The notes beneath the pieces are model-generated. The model was given only the letters and a program-made list of their open reading frames with translations. It searched no databases and was not told the DNA's origin. A stretch of DNA of 64,000 bases. Source: Exiguobacterium sp. 9-2 (GTDB lineage: Bacteria; Bacillota; Bacilli; Exiguobacteriales; Exiguobacteriaceae). Where the stretch lies: assembly GCF_036287235.1 (NCBI RefSeq), contig NZ_CP142850.1, positions 2,633,336 to 2,697,335 on the forward strand, in the 5' to 3' direction. The stretch's first letter is position 1, and the number at the start of each line of letters is the position of its first letter. A program made the translations under genes and the position numbers. This document shows positions 6,661-15,149 of this stretch, piece after piece.

Positions 6661-6689
6661 ATTCTAGCCATCGGGAAAAAGCGTGTCAA
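6661..6689 (-). promoter_or_regulatory. sigma-A promoter of the tagGH leader
   Basis: TTGACA (6684-6689) and TAGAAT (6661-6666) are separated by exactly 17 bp on the minus strand, a near-consensus vegetative promoter. Transcription would start near 6654 and give a leader of about 200 bases before tagG. Confidence 0.8.
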
Positions 6690-6732
6690 TGTATTGGACG
6701 AACCGACACCAAACTGTAGTTTTTCAGACACG

Positions 6733-6757
6733 AAAAAACCGGCGGGTAACCACCGGT
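6733..6757 (-). terminator. terminator of 40-residue membrane protein gene
   Basis: Stem ACCGG/CCGGT with an internal GGTTACCC loop region is followed by six T residues on the minus strand, about 20 bp after the stop codon of the small gene. Confidence 0.75.
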
Positions 6758-6777
6758 CATCTCCTAGTTTGTTTCCT

Positions 6778-6900
6778 TTAAGCATGATTAAAATGTGGAA
6801 ATTCAATCGTCGTCGGTGGAGAAGCGAGTCCCCATACGAGGAGAACCGTAATCACAAAAATAATGCCGACAAGAACGCCTCCTCGAACCTTATCATTCAT
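6778..6900 (-). CDS. 40-residue single-pass membrane protein
   Basis: ATG 6900 is preceded by AAAAGGGGCAACGCTGG. The product is MNDKVRGG, one hydrophobic helix (VLVGIIFVITVLLVWGLA, residues 9-26) and a short outside tail. It has its own downstream terminator, which supports it as a gene. No family recognised. Confidence 0.6.
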   Translation of the reverse strand: MNDKVRGGVLVGIIFVITVLLVWGLASPPTTIEFPHFNHA

Positions 6901-7271
6901 CCAGCGTTGCCCCTTTTCATCCGAACTACTTGTATACTGACATCATACAATATTTAGCAATTTCGGACCACTAAAAAATCGACATTTAATGGGAATGTTT
7001 AACGATTGTTCATATTATTTCGTTTCATTTTTATTCAAGACAAGATATAATGAAAGCGTTATCATTTGGTTGAGAAAGCGAACGTTCGGATTTAAATTAC
7101 ATCGAACGAACGACTCCCGTAGGTTGTCATGTTGTCGGACCTAAGAATTTACGTTATTTACAAAAGGTTCATCCCACGAAGCTTTCCGAACCCTTTATAG
7201 TAGAAGAAGAGGTCAACGATCGCAGCTCGACCTTGCATTCATACCCCACTCTTGAAGGAGGATTTTTACGT
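6901..7271 (+). other. 5' region of the 5'-nucleotidase gene with a long leader
   Basis: After the promoter and cre site (7023-7064) about 210 bases precede the start codon. They can form several short hairpins: CGAACG repeats at 7080-7112, TAGGT with ACCTA at 7121-7144, GGTTC with GAACC near 7167-7194 and GGTC with GACC near 7212-7233. No known riboswitch was recognised and no terminator with a T-run is present. Confidence 0.4.
7023..7064 (+). promoter_or_regulatory. promoter with overlapping CcpA cre site
   Basis: TATAAT (7046-7051) lies 17 bp after a weak TTCATT -35. TGAAAGCGTTATCA (7051-7064) matches the cre consensus TGWAANCGNTNWCA at every position and overlaps the -10 and start point, the classic place for catabolite repression. 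Confidence 0.75.
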
Positions 7272-9368
7272 ATGTACAAATCAAAACCGCTTTACGCGGC
7301 AGCTGTGGCTGTCGCCCTGACGACATCGGCAATCGTGCCGGTTGCCCAAACGACAGTTTCGGCTGCAACGCATGTCAAAGTCAAAACGGTCAAACTCAAG
7401 TCACTCGTCTTCACGAAAGGTGCTCCGGTCAAACTCCCTGCTACATATAAAGGTGAGAAGATCACATGGAAATCTTACGATCGCCATGCGTTCAACCGTT
7501 ACCAAACGGTCAAAGGCACATACGGTAAGAAAAAGAATCCAATCGAAGTCAAGATCTACATCCAGAACTATGCAGTGAAGTTCGTCGAGAAAGTCGCGGA
7601 TCAAACGATTTACGTTGATCAAAAGCCAGAATTGCCAAAAACATTGGCTGTTCTCTACGCGACAGGTCGTATCTATGACAAACCAGTCCGTTGGTCGAAG
7701 GTCGATACGAGCGAAGCGGGTGTAAAATATGCGGTCGCAAGTTATACACGCCTCGGAAAGACAATTACATTAAAAGCAAAAATCACAGTTCTCGACGTCA
7801 ACACGGATGACTTCTCGATCGGTTTGATGCACACGAACGATACGCACGCGAACCTCGATAAGACACCAAAACGTGCGACAGTCATCAAAGAACTTCGCGC
7901 AGCTTACCGTGCAGAAGGTAAACCATCGCTTCTCTTAGATGCAGGTGACGTCTTCTCTGGAACACTCTACTTCAACAAGTTCCTCGGTCAAGCAGATCTT
8001 GAACTGATGAACTACATGAAATACGACATGATGACATTCGGTAACCACGAGTTCGATCTTGGGGATACTGACAATAACATCGCCTTGAAAAACTTCGTCA
8101 CGGCTGCAAAATTCCCGTTCATCACGGCGAACGTCGATTTCAGCAAAAATAAGTCGTTCAATGGTCTACAAAAGAAAACAATCACTGCAGGACCGGAGCG
8201 TGGCAAGATTTATCAAGGCATCATCAAGGAATACAAAGGTCAAAAAATCGGTTTCTTCGGTCTGACGACAGAAGAGACGAAAGATATCGCAAGCCCAGGT
8301 ACGGTTGCGTTTGCAAACTATATTGATAGTGCTAAAGCTGCTGTCAAAAAGCTTGAAGATCGTGGCGTTAATAAAATCGTTGCGTTGACACACATCGGTT
8401 TTGATGACAATGAAGCAATCGATAACGATCAATTGCTTGCACGTAATGTTGACGGGATTGATGTTATCGTCGGCGGTCACTCGCACACGAAACTTGAAAA
8501 ACCGGTCGTCGTTGATGAGACGGTCGTTCCAGGCAAAGCAGAACCGACAATCATCGCTCAAGCCTACCAATACGGTGATTTCCTCGGAAATCTTGACTTG
8601 ACGTTCGACTACAAAGGAAAATTGACTGAGTATAACGGTTCATTGATTGATGTTTCTACAGCAAAAGAAGATGTGCGTGCGGCTGAAATCCTTAAGCCAT
8701 ATGCGGATCAAATCGCTGAGTTGAAAAACGAAGAAGTCGGTGCGAATATCGTTAATGCCCTTCCAAACCCACGCGGCGAAATCAGTGTCCGCAACAGTGA
8801 AACGGCTCTTGGAAACTTGATCACGGATGGTATGCTCAAAAAAGCTAAAGAATACAATAAGGACACAGTCATCGCGATGCAAAACGGTGGAGGGATCCGT
8901 GCTGCCATCGATGCCGGACCACTTACTGTCGGTGAAGTCTTAACGACGCTTCCATTCGGTAACACGCTCGCGACAGCGAAGATGACCGGTGAAGAAATCA
9001 AGAATCTTCTTGAAATCAGTGTTGGGGTTGCGCCAAAAGAAAACGGTGGTTTCCTCCACGTCTCGGGTATGAAGTTCGAATACGACAGCACGAAAACAGC
9101 TGGAGAGCGCGTCACGAAGATCGAAGTCAACAACAATGGTACATTCGAAGTCATCGATCCAGCGAAGACATATGTCATCGCAACGAATGCCTTCACGGCT
9201 AAAGGCGGCGATGGTCTCACACCATTCGCGACGGCTTATAAAGAAGGTCGTGTCACGGACCTCGGTCTCTCTGACTGGGAAAACCTACGTGATTTCACGA
9301 AATCACTCGGCGAAGTCAATTACAAGATCGAAGGTCGTATCGTCGACACATCAAAATTACCAAACTAA
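7272..9368 (+). CDS. secreted 5'-nucleotidase / bifunctional UshA-type phosphatase
   Basis: The 698-residue protein starts at ATG 7272 behind GAAGGAGG and has a signal peptide ending near VSAATH. Residues about 40-185 form two Ig-like segments of the kind found in surface proteins. A metallophosphatase domain follows with LMHTNDTHAN (about 195), DAGDVF, GNHEFD and GGHSHT, then a 5'-nucleotidase C-terminal domain with RNSETALGNLITDGM and QNGGGIRA. Such enzymes hydrolyse extracellular nucleotides and nucleotide sugars to nucleoside plus phosphate. No LPXTG or SLH anchor is visible, so it is probably released or held by the Ig-like part. The cre site at its promoter suggests repression by CcpA in good carbon supply. 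Confidence 0.92.
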   Translation: MYKSKPLYAAAVAVALTTSAIVPVAQTTVSAATHVKVKTVKLKSLVFTKGAPVKLPATYKGEKITWKSYDRHAFNRYQTVKGTYGKKKNPIEVKIYIQNYAVKFVEKVADQTIYVDQKPELPKTLAVLYATGRIYDKPVRWSKVDTSEAGVKYAVASYTRLGKTITLKAKITVLDVNTDDFSIGLMHTNDTHANLDKTPKRATVIKELRAAYRAEGKPSLLLDAGDVFSGTLYFNKFLGQADLELMNYMKYDMMTFGNHEFDLGDTDNNIALKNFVTAAKFPFITANVDFSKNKSFNGLQKKTITAGPERGKIYQGIIKEYKGQKIGFFGLTTEETKDIASPGTVAFANYIDSAKAAVKKLEDRGVNKIVALTHIGFDDNEAIDNDQLLARNVDGIDVIVGGHSHTKLEKPVVVDETVVPGKAEPTIIAQAYQYGDFLGNLDLTFDYKGKLTEYNGSLIDVSTAKEDVRAAEILKPYADQIAELKNEEVGANIVNALPNPRGEISVRNSETALGNLITDGMLKKAKEYNKDTVIAMQNGGGIRAAIDAGPLTVGEVLTTLPFGNTLATAKMTGEEIKNLLEISVGVAPKENGGFLHVSGMKFEYDSTKTAGERVTKIEVNNNGTFEVIDPAKTYVIATNAFTAKGGDGLTPFATAYKEGRVTDLGLSDWENLRDFTKSLGEVNYKIEGRIVDTSKLPN

Positions 9369-9379
9369 TTCAATACAAC

Positions 9380-9433
9380 ACACAACCGCAGGTCTTCTCG
9401 ATCCATTCGAGAGAGCCTGCGGTTGTTGTTTTA
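9380..9433. terminator. bidirectional terminator
   Basis: An 11-bp stem ACAACCGCAGG/CCTGCGGTTGT is followed by T-rich sequence and separates the 5'-nucleotidase gene from the convergent ankyrin gene, whose stop codon touches it. Confidence 0.88.
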
Positions 9434-10864
9434 TAACGTTTGCGCGGAGTGTTGTTTCAACAGATCAATGATTTCATCGAGTTCATACTCCTGTGCCATC
9501 ATCAGCGGCGTGAAGCCATCCGCATTTTTGATCGACGGGTCGGCACCGCGCTCGAGCAATAGCTTGACTGTCTGTTTCCCCTCACCCTCGACAGCATGAT
9601 GAAGCGGCGTGAACTGATCGTCATCTTGTTGGTTGATTTTCTCGCCTCGTTTCAAATACAGATCGACGAGTTCATCGTTATTGCTGAAGACAGCTGTAAT
9701 GAATGGTCGCTCGCCAAAGTCATTGACGGCATCGACATCACTCCCTGCTTCTAGCAGTTCCTTGAAGATCGATTCAAGTCCCTTGCTCGACTTCCGGTAA
9801 CCGAGATAATGCAATGCCGTATCCCCATCTGCATCGACTGCTTTCATATCACTTTCCGGAATCAAGCGATGGATATCTTCGAGCTTTCCTTTTTGAATCG
9901 CTGCCATCAATTCCGTCTCATTTAAATCCTTATCGTTCGTTTTTGCCGTCGCCGTGTCGTTACTGGCTGCCATTTGCGTTCCCGCTTCGTTGAGCAAGAT
10001 CCCTGCGCCTGCACTGACGAAGAACATGACCGTCAGAACACTAAGCGTGATGATGATTCCTTGACTATAACGTAGGAAAGGACGGGGTTGATCGAGCGGT
10101 TCACCCGTCAAGCGAAGCCGTTCCAGCATGGATAGATTGGTCTGTAGCTTCTCATACAATAAGACAGAAAACGTCCGTTGCTGACGCTTCTCCGCTGTAT
10201 AGGAAACGATATCCGTCGTCGCAAGAAGTGTTGGTCCGAGAATATCCTCAAAGATCGCTTGCCGGGCACACTGGTTGGATACAAGCGGTAGAACCATCTG
10301 ATAACGAGTCCGTTCGCATGCCCGCGTGTAAGCCGGACGTAAAAATGGAACCCAGCTTCCGATCCAAAGCAACACCTGCTTTTCTTGATGATTTCGTTTA
10401 ATGCGTGCAAGTTCAAGCAGTAACTGGAACCGTCGTACCTCTGTCAATTCCAAATATGACGTCGGAAGGACGATCAAATATTTTTGAAATAATCCGATGA
10501 CATATGGTCGTTTCACATCGTTCTGGAAATAGATTTCTGGAATCCGCCACAGCTGCAATTGTTCTGTATGCATGCCGATTTGCTCGAATAACTCCGGGAA
10601 CTGCTTCGCACTCAAGCGAACCCCTTCACTTCGAATCCGCGATACTCGTCGCCATTGACGTAACCAGAGTAATAACAGCAGGATCACTAGCGTGAACATA
10701 GCATAAATACCGCTCTCGCCTGTTTCAAATACTAAGCCGATGATGCCACCCACTGTCAAAATAGCGACGCCTAATAACAAACTGAAATAAGCGGTCTCTT
10801 TTCGTGTCACTGCTTTCCTGATCCGTTGTGCGGGATCGATTCGTTCATTCGTCTCCTGCTCCAT
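9431..10864 (-). CDS. membrane protein with degenerate M48 peptidase-like domain and ankyrin repeats
   Basis: Of 477 residues, 25-70 hold two transmembrane helices, 85-235 resemble the HtpX/M48 peptidase layout (IYFQNDVKRPYVIGLFQKYL then the helix that should carry HExxH), 270-300 hold another helix, and 330-475 carry four ankyrin repeats (DGDTALHYLGY, TPLHHAVEGEG, DGFTPLMMA). Where active enzymes read HELGHIKNRH this protein reads LELARIKRNH (about 149-158), so both zinc-binding histidines and the glutamate are lost and proteolysis is unlikely. It may be a binding or scaffold protein. ATG 10864 follows AAGGAGATGACGT. The M48 resemblance is by pattern, not by search. Confidence 0.75.
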   Translation of the reverse strand: MEQETNERIDPAQRIRKAVTRKETAYFSLLLGVAILTVGGIIGLVFETGESGIYAMFTLVILLLLLWLRQWRRVSRIRSEGVRLSAKQFPELFEQIGMHTEQLQLWRIPEIYFQNDVKRPYVIGLFQKYLIVLPTSYLELTEVRRFQLLLELARIKRNHQEKQVLLWIGSWVPFLRPAYTRACERTRYQMVLPLVSNQCARQAIFEDILGPTLLATTDIVSYTAEKRQQRTFSVLLYEKLQTNLSMLERLRLTGEPLDQPRPFLRYSQGIIITLSVLTVMFFVSAGAGILLNEAGTQMAASNDTATAKTNDKDLNETELMAAIQKGKLEDIHRLIPESDMKAVDADGDTALHYLGYRKSSKGLESIFKELLEAGSDVDAVNDFGERPFITAVFSNNDELVDLYLKRGEKINQQDDDQFTPLHHAVEGEGKQTVKLLLERGADPSIKNADGFTPLMMAQEYELDEIIDLLKQHSAQTL

Positions 10865-11188
10865 ACGTCATCTCCTTCATTTATCGTTTGGTTCATTGTA
10901 TTTTTTTATCCCTTCTTATCTTAACGGTTATTCCATCAAAGTTCCAAGGGAATCCTTTCCTGACATACCAAAAGAATATTCAGACAACTTATATTTTCAA
11001 ACATATCTTGATAACGTAACTTTTTTTCCTGAATATTCATTATTTATGTAATGAAATTTCTAAAATTCTATTTTAGAGTGATTTTTGTTGATTTTTCAGC
11101 ATTTATACGCAATTCACACAATAAAGCAACCTGTCATTCGAACCACTAACTATTTATTGATAGGTGGTACAATAGTCACTCTTTTATA
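10865..11188. other. AT-rich intergenic region, nothing recognised
   Basis: Between the divergent ankyrin gene and the 69-residue gene lies AT-rich sequence with the ribosome site of the former. No RNA motif, small gene or repeat was recognised apart from the promoter at 11189-11217. Confidence 0.4.
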
Positions 11189-11217
11189 TTGCAGAAAAAT
11201 TTGGAATCCCATATAAT
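11189..11217 (+). promoter_or_regulatory. sigma-A promoter of the 69-residue gene
   Basis: TTGCAG (11189-11194) and TATAAT (11212-11217) are separated by 17 bp. The predicted start near 11224 leaves only a few bases before the ribosome site, consistent with the ATG at 11237. Confidence 0.75.
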
Positions 11218-11236
11218 AACTAACAGGAAGAAGAAT

Positions 11237-11446
11237 ATGGGAGTGAAGAACTTGGGATTATTTAATTTTATGAAAAAGGACTATACCGTCCAGTATCACG
11301 TATTACGCGGAGATGAGATCATCGACACGGATCGATTGAATGTTCGAGCAGGCGATCATACGACAGCACGAAAAAAAGCCGACAACATGTTAAGAAGAGA
11401 ATACGGACGCACTCAGTACAAAATCGAGTGGGTACAACGGTTCTAA
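11237..11446 (+). CDS. small cytoplasmic protein of unknown function
   Basis: The 69-residue product is basic and reads like a single small alpha/beta domain (DYTVQYHVLRGDEIIDTD, then ARKKADNMLRREYG). ATG 11237 follows AGGAAGAAG; an in-frame TTG at 11252 behind GGGAGTGA is an alternative start giving MGLFNFMKKD. It has its own near-consensus promoter and terminator. No family is recognised. Confidence 0.75.
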   Translation: MGVKNLGLFNFMKKDYTVQYHVLRGDEIIDTDRLNVRAGDHTTARKKADNMLRREYGRTQYKIEWVQRF

Positions 11447-11451
11447 TCGCT

Positions 11452-11498
11452 AAAATAACCCATCGCCTCAATCCTAGGATTGGGACGATGGGTTATTT
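11452..11498. terminator. bidirectional terminator
   Basis: Stem AAAATAACCCATCG/CGATGGGTTATTTT (14 bp) lies between the 69-residue gene and the convergent VanZ gene. Confidence 0.92.
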
Positions 11499-12014
11499 TC
11501 ATGCGTGCTGTTGTTCTTGTTCGCGAACGATCCGATCAGCTTTCAAATAGAGACGGATGACAGTGTATAAGACGATTCCGACGAGTGCACCACTACCATC
11601 GATCAGTACGTCTCCAACGAGTGGTGTACGTCCGCCCGTCAACAATTGATGAAACTCATCCAACACACCGATCGTCATCGCCGTCGTGAAAGCAAAGAAG
11701 GCAGCTGGGAATGTTGCATATCCTCGACCGCGCAAAAAATGAACGAGACTGATCCCGAGGATGAAGAACAGACTGGCATGCATGCCTTTCCGAATGAAGA
11801 ATTCAAGGAAGGCAGCAGGTCCGAGTGACGCGACGCTGATCGGGACTTCGTAATGGAACGACACGAACGAAAACGCATAGACCCAGTCGAGCGGCATATG
11901 TTGCGTCAAAAATGGAATCAGGGATTGTTGCTGGTACGTCATCGAACTGAAGACGAATAAGGAAAGTAAGATGGCTCCTCCTACATAAGCAGCAATGGGT
12001 ATACGGCGCATCAT
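11499..12014 (-). CDS. VanZ-family membrane protein
   Basis: The 171-residue protein has four to five hydrophobic segments and the VanZ signatures FFIRKGMHASLFFILG and DEFHQLLTGGRTPLVGDVLID. VanZ-like proteins are widespread in Bacillota; in the VanA element VanZ gives low-level teicoplanin resistance by an unknown route. The start at ATG 12014 follows AAAGGAGCGTGC; a longer frame to 12083 lacks this. Single-gene unit with a terminator on each side. Confidence 0.9.
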   Translation of the reverse strand: MMRRIPIAAYVGGAILLSLFVFSSMTYQQQSLIPFLTQHMPLDWVYAFSFVSFHYEVPISVASLGPAAFLEFFIRKGMHASLFFILGISLVHFLRGRGYATFPAAFFAFTTAMTIGVLDEFHQLLTGGRTPLVGDVLIDGSGALVGIVLYTVIRLYLKADRIVREQEQQHA

Positions 12015-12130
12015 GCACGCTCCTTTCTCTTTGTACATCCTACCATGGATGCTTATCGTGAACATACGCCAAAAGACGGACATACACTGCTCTCATTTAC
12101 TCTTCATTCCCTCTTTTACAACTGATACAA

Positions 12131-12163
12131 CAAAAACACCCCATCCATATGGATGAGGTGAAA
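12131..12163 (-). terminator. terminator of desaturase gene
   Basis: Stem CACCTCATCC/GGATGGGGTG with a 4-base loop is followed by TTTTTG on the minus strand. Confidence 0.88.
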
Positions 12164-12166
12164 AGC

Positions 12167-13186
12167 TTACAACGATGACGGTTTCGGCTCGCGTAAGAGG
12201 TGTTTGATATCTTGGAACGTCACGAACGTTTTGTTTTTCGCATCGTATAGCTTATACCGAAGCGATTTCAGACTTGAGAAGAGACCGATCTTCGTCGCCT
12301 TCTGAAGTGGTGGCGTCGAGACATGTGCTTTTTCAAGATGATAATTCGGGACACGTGGACTGAGATGGTGAACATGATGGAATCCAATGTTTCCGGTTAC
12401 CCATTGTAAGACCTTCGGTAATTCGTAATACGAACTACCTTCAATTGCTGCCTTGACGTAATCCCATTCGCTCTCATCCTCAAAGTACGAATCTTCGAAC
12501 GTATGCTGGACGTAGAATAACCAGATTCCGAGGACACCTGCTGTGAACATCGTCGTGCCTTGGATGATCAGGAAGGCTTGCCAGCCGATGAAGTAGATCA
12601 GGATACCGTATAAGACGACGAGCGACGCATTGATGACATGTGTGTTGATTCGTTCTTTTTTCCGAGCATCCTTCCGGTTGAAGCGGCTCGAGACAAGAAT
12701 CAACAAGAGTGGTCCAAGACCAAACATGACGAGTGGATTCCGGTACAGACGATACTTGAGACGTGTAAAGCGTGATGCTTCGATATACTCCTCAATCGTC
12801 ATGACCCAGATGTCACCGACACCGCGCTTATCGAGATTCCCACTTGATGCGTGGTGGATCGAGTGCTCCCGTTTCCATTTCTCATACGGGAATAACGTCA
12901 AAATCCCAGTGATCGTTCCGACGATGGCGTTCGCCTTCTTATTTTTAAAGAATGAACCATGGGTACAATCATGGAAGATGATGAACATCCGGACGACGAA
13001 TCCTGCAGCGAGAATCGCAAGTGGGATCGCGAGAAACACAGATAGCTTCAGGGCCTCATATGCCAGAAACCATAGGACGAGAAATGGCAGAATCGTGTTG
13101 ATCATCTGCCGGACGCTGGCTTTAATGTCCGCCTTCTCAAACGGCGATACATGTTTGCGCAGCTGGGCAATCTTTTCTTTACTCAT
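12167..13186 (-). CDS. membrane fatty acid desaturase
   Basis: The 339-residue protein has the three histidine boxes of membrane di-iron desaturases: HDCTH (72-76), HSIHH (108-112) and HHVHH (about 278-282), spaced by paired transmembrane helices. It introduces a double bond into membrane acyl chains, as Bacillus Des does, and helps keep membranes fluid in the cold. The start at ATG 13186 follows GAGGAGGAAGC; a frame extending to 13222 has a poorer site. It is a single gene with its own terminator. The double-bond position cannot be told from sequence. No des-type regulator is adjacent in the window. Confidence 0.92.
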   Translation of the reverse strand: MSKEKIAQLRKHVSPFEKADIKASVRQMINTILPFLVLWFLAYEALKLSVFLAIPLAILAAGFVVRMFIIFHDCTHGSFFKNKKANAIVGTITGILTLFPYEKWKREHSIHHASSGNLDKRGVGDIWVMTIEEYIEASRFTRLKYRLYRNPLVMFGLGPLLLILVSSRFNRKDARKKERINTHVINASLVVLYGILIYFIGWQAFLIIQGTTMFTAGVLGIWLFYVQHTFEDSYFEDESEWDYVKAAIEGSSYYELPKVLQWVTGNIGFHHVHHLSPRVPNYHLEKAHVSTPPLQKATKIGLFSSLKSLRYKLYDAKNKTFVTFQDIKHLLREPKPSSL

Positions 13187-13391
13187 AGTGGTGCTTCCTC
13201 CTCGGGTTGTTTCAGCGTTCACGACGCTAAGTAAAATAGTGAAACTAAAATATGAAACCAGTGAGCGGTGGTCGTGACGGTGCCTCTACAACACGATTCA
13301 AAAGCGGCACTCTAATTGTTTAGCGCTAAAATATTTTTGTTACCAGGTAATTATATCACATATCATAAATCGTCCACGGTTTATTTTTAAA

Positions 13392-13420
13392 ATTAAAAAA
13401 GCAGAGACAAGCGTCTCTGC
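13392..13420 (-). terminator. terminator of DAO-Rieske gene
   Basis: Stem AGCAGAGAC/GTCTCTGCT followed by TTTTTTAATTTT on the minus strand, directly after the stop codon. Confidence 0.9.
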
Positions 13421-14950
13421 TTACTCGATCGATTTGAGTGGGTTGACGGCTGGTCCTTCTAGCACCTCTCCTGTTGGACCGAATCGTGAACCATGACACG
13501 GACAATCCCACGACCGTTCCGCCTCATTCCATTTCGTATCACACCCCATGTGGGTACAGGTCGTCGAGACGAGATGAAGCTTTCCTTCCGGATCCCGGTA
13601 ACCACCGACCGTTTTCCCGTGATGCGTGACGAGTCCACCTTCGTCCGGTTGTAGCTCGTCAGCACGACGACGCGCTTTCGTCAGCTTTCCTTTAACGAGT
13701 TCAATCGCAACATCCGCATTGTTCTTGACGAACTGCGTCGCATCCTTTGTTTTTAGCTTCGAACGATTCGGATCGAACAGATGCCGAAAACGGTTGGGTG
13801 TTCCCGTCAATAAGTCGCTGAGTAACAGTCCGGCCGCGATACCATTCGTCATCCCCCACTTCGCAAAACCGGTCGCGACGAACACGTTCGGATCATTTGC
13901 CGTCATCTGTCCGATGTACGGGATCTTGTCGAGCGTGATCAAGTCTTGTGCTGACCAAAACTGTCCAAACGACTCGACGTGGAATTCACGCTTTGCAAAA
14001 TCTGCAAGATGCTGATACCGCTGCATCGTCTCTGTCTCGTGACCAGATAGATGATTCTCACCGCCGAAGAGACCAAGCAGACGACCGTCTTCTGTCCGCG
14101 TGTGACGCAGAGAACGACTCGGTTGATCGGCACTCATGAACATCCCGTCCGGAAACGTCTCATCGACCTGACCCGATACGATATACGAGCGATGGACTTC
14201 AAGTTTTGAGAAGTACAACCCTTTAAAATCATGGAACGGAAAATGGGTCGCGATGACGACCTTCTTCGCCTCAATCCGGTGACCGTTCTCAAGGATGACT
14301 GTCGGAGTCCGGTTCGATTCGAGCGATACGGCACGTGTCTGTTCGTATAAGGCTCCCCCTTGGTGGACGATTTGTCGGGCGAGTCCTTGAAGATATTTGA
14401 CGGGATGGAACTGCGCTTGATCGCGCAAGACGACAGCTTTTTTTATATCATACGGCAACTTACTTCGAACTTCTTCCGTCGCTTCGCCACCGTTCAATCT
14501 CAATCGTTCGTAGGCTTTTACTTCTCGTTCCATCGCTTGCTCTTTTGATGTCGCAGCGTAGAGATACGCGTCCTGCGTTTCAAGTTCACAAGCTATGTCG
14601 AGTCGTTCCACCTGATGACGTAAAAATATGATGGCTTCTTCATTTGCTTCATAATACAGTCTCGCCGATTCTTCACCGACCGTTTTGATTAACATGTCGT
14701 AAATTAAACCGTGCTGCGAGGAAACTTTCGCCGTCGTATAACCCGTCGTGCCAGCAGCGACGTTACCTGCTTCGATCACAGCGACATCATATCCCCGTTC
14801 AGTCAGTTGTATGGCCGTGACGAGCCCCGCAATACCAGCCCCGATGATGACGACATCATGCTTCGCATCTTGATCCAAAGTGGGATAAGAAGTGGCAGGT
14901 GTACTTTCCTTCCAATAAGATGACGGAAATCCGGATAAGTAAGACATCAT
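13421..14950 (-). CDS. FAD-dependent oxidoreductase with C-terminal Rieske domain
   Basis: The 509-residue protein begins with a DAO-type FAD domain (VVIIGAGIAGLVTAIQLTERG near 33-53, GYTTAKVSSQHG near 70) and ends with a Rieske [2Fe-2S] domain with CTHMGC and CPCHGS ligands. This fusion is common in Bacillales and is usually annotated as gamma-glutamylputrescine-oxidase-like; the substrate is unknown. The ATG-ATG at 14950 is chosen because GAAAGGAGTTTT precedes it. It is a single gene with a terminator. Confidence 0.9.
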   Translation of the reverse strand: MMSYLSGFPSSYWKESTPATSYPTLDQDAKHDVVIIGAGIAGLVTAIQLTERGYDVAVIEAGNVAAGTTGYTTAKVSSQHGLIYDMLIKTVGEESARLYYEANEEAIIFLRHQVERLDIACELETQDAYLYAATSKEQAMEREVKAYERLRLNGGEATEEVRSKLPYDIKKAVVLRDQAQFHPVKYLQGLARQIVHQGGALYEQTRAVSLESNRTPTVILENGHRIEAKKVVIATHFPFHDFKGLYFSKLEVHRSYIVSGQVDETFPDGMFMSADQPSRSLRHTRTEDGRLLGLFGGENHLSGHETETMQRYQHLADFAKREFHVESFGQFWSAQDLITLDKIPYIGQMTANDPNVFVATGFAKWGMTNGIAAGLLLSDLLTGTPNRFRHLFDPNRSKLKTKDATQFVKNNADVAIELVKGKLTKARRRADELQPDEGGLVTHHGKTVGGYRDPEGKLHLVSTTCTHMGCDTKWNEAERSWDCPCHGSRFGPTGEVLEGPAVNPLKSIE

Positions 14951-15149
14951 AAAACTCCTTTCGGAAAACACGATAGGTCGACATGTTAAAAGTTCCCTGA
15001 ACGATGCGAAAACATGCGTGAATCGTATAGTTTTAAAAAGAAGCTCTAATTAAGAGGGATTAATTTACTTTAATAAAAAATAAAATGGAATAAATAGGTT
15101 TATAATCCTTTATACTAAGGTTAAGAATAACAAGAGAGGAGTCCATTTT

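Noticed and set aside
10865-11188. Riboswitch or small RNA in the AT-rich gap
   Set aside because: Only a promoter and ribosome sites could be supported; no stable stem set was found.
12630-13277. 215-codon plus-strand frame opposite the desaturase
   Set aside because: Antisense to a gene with three clear histidine boxes and no ribosome site of its own.
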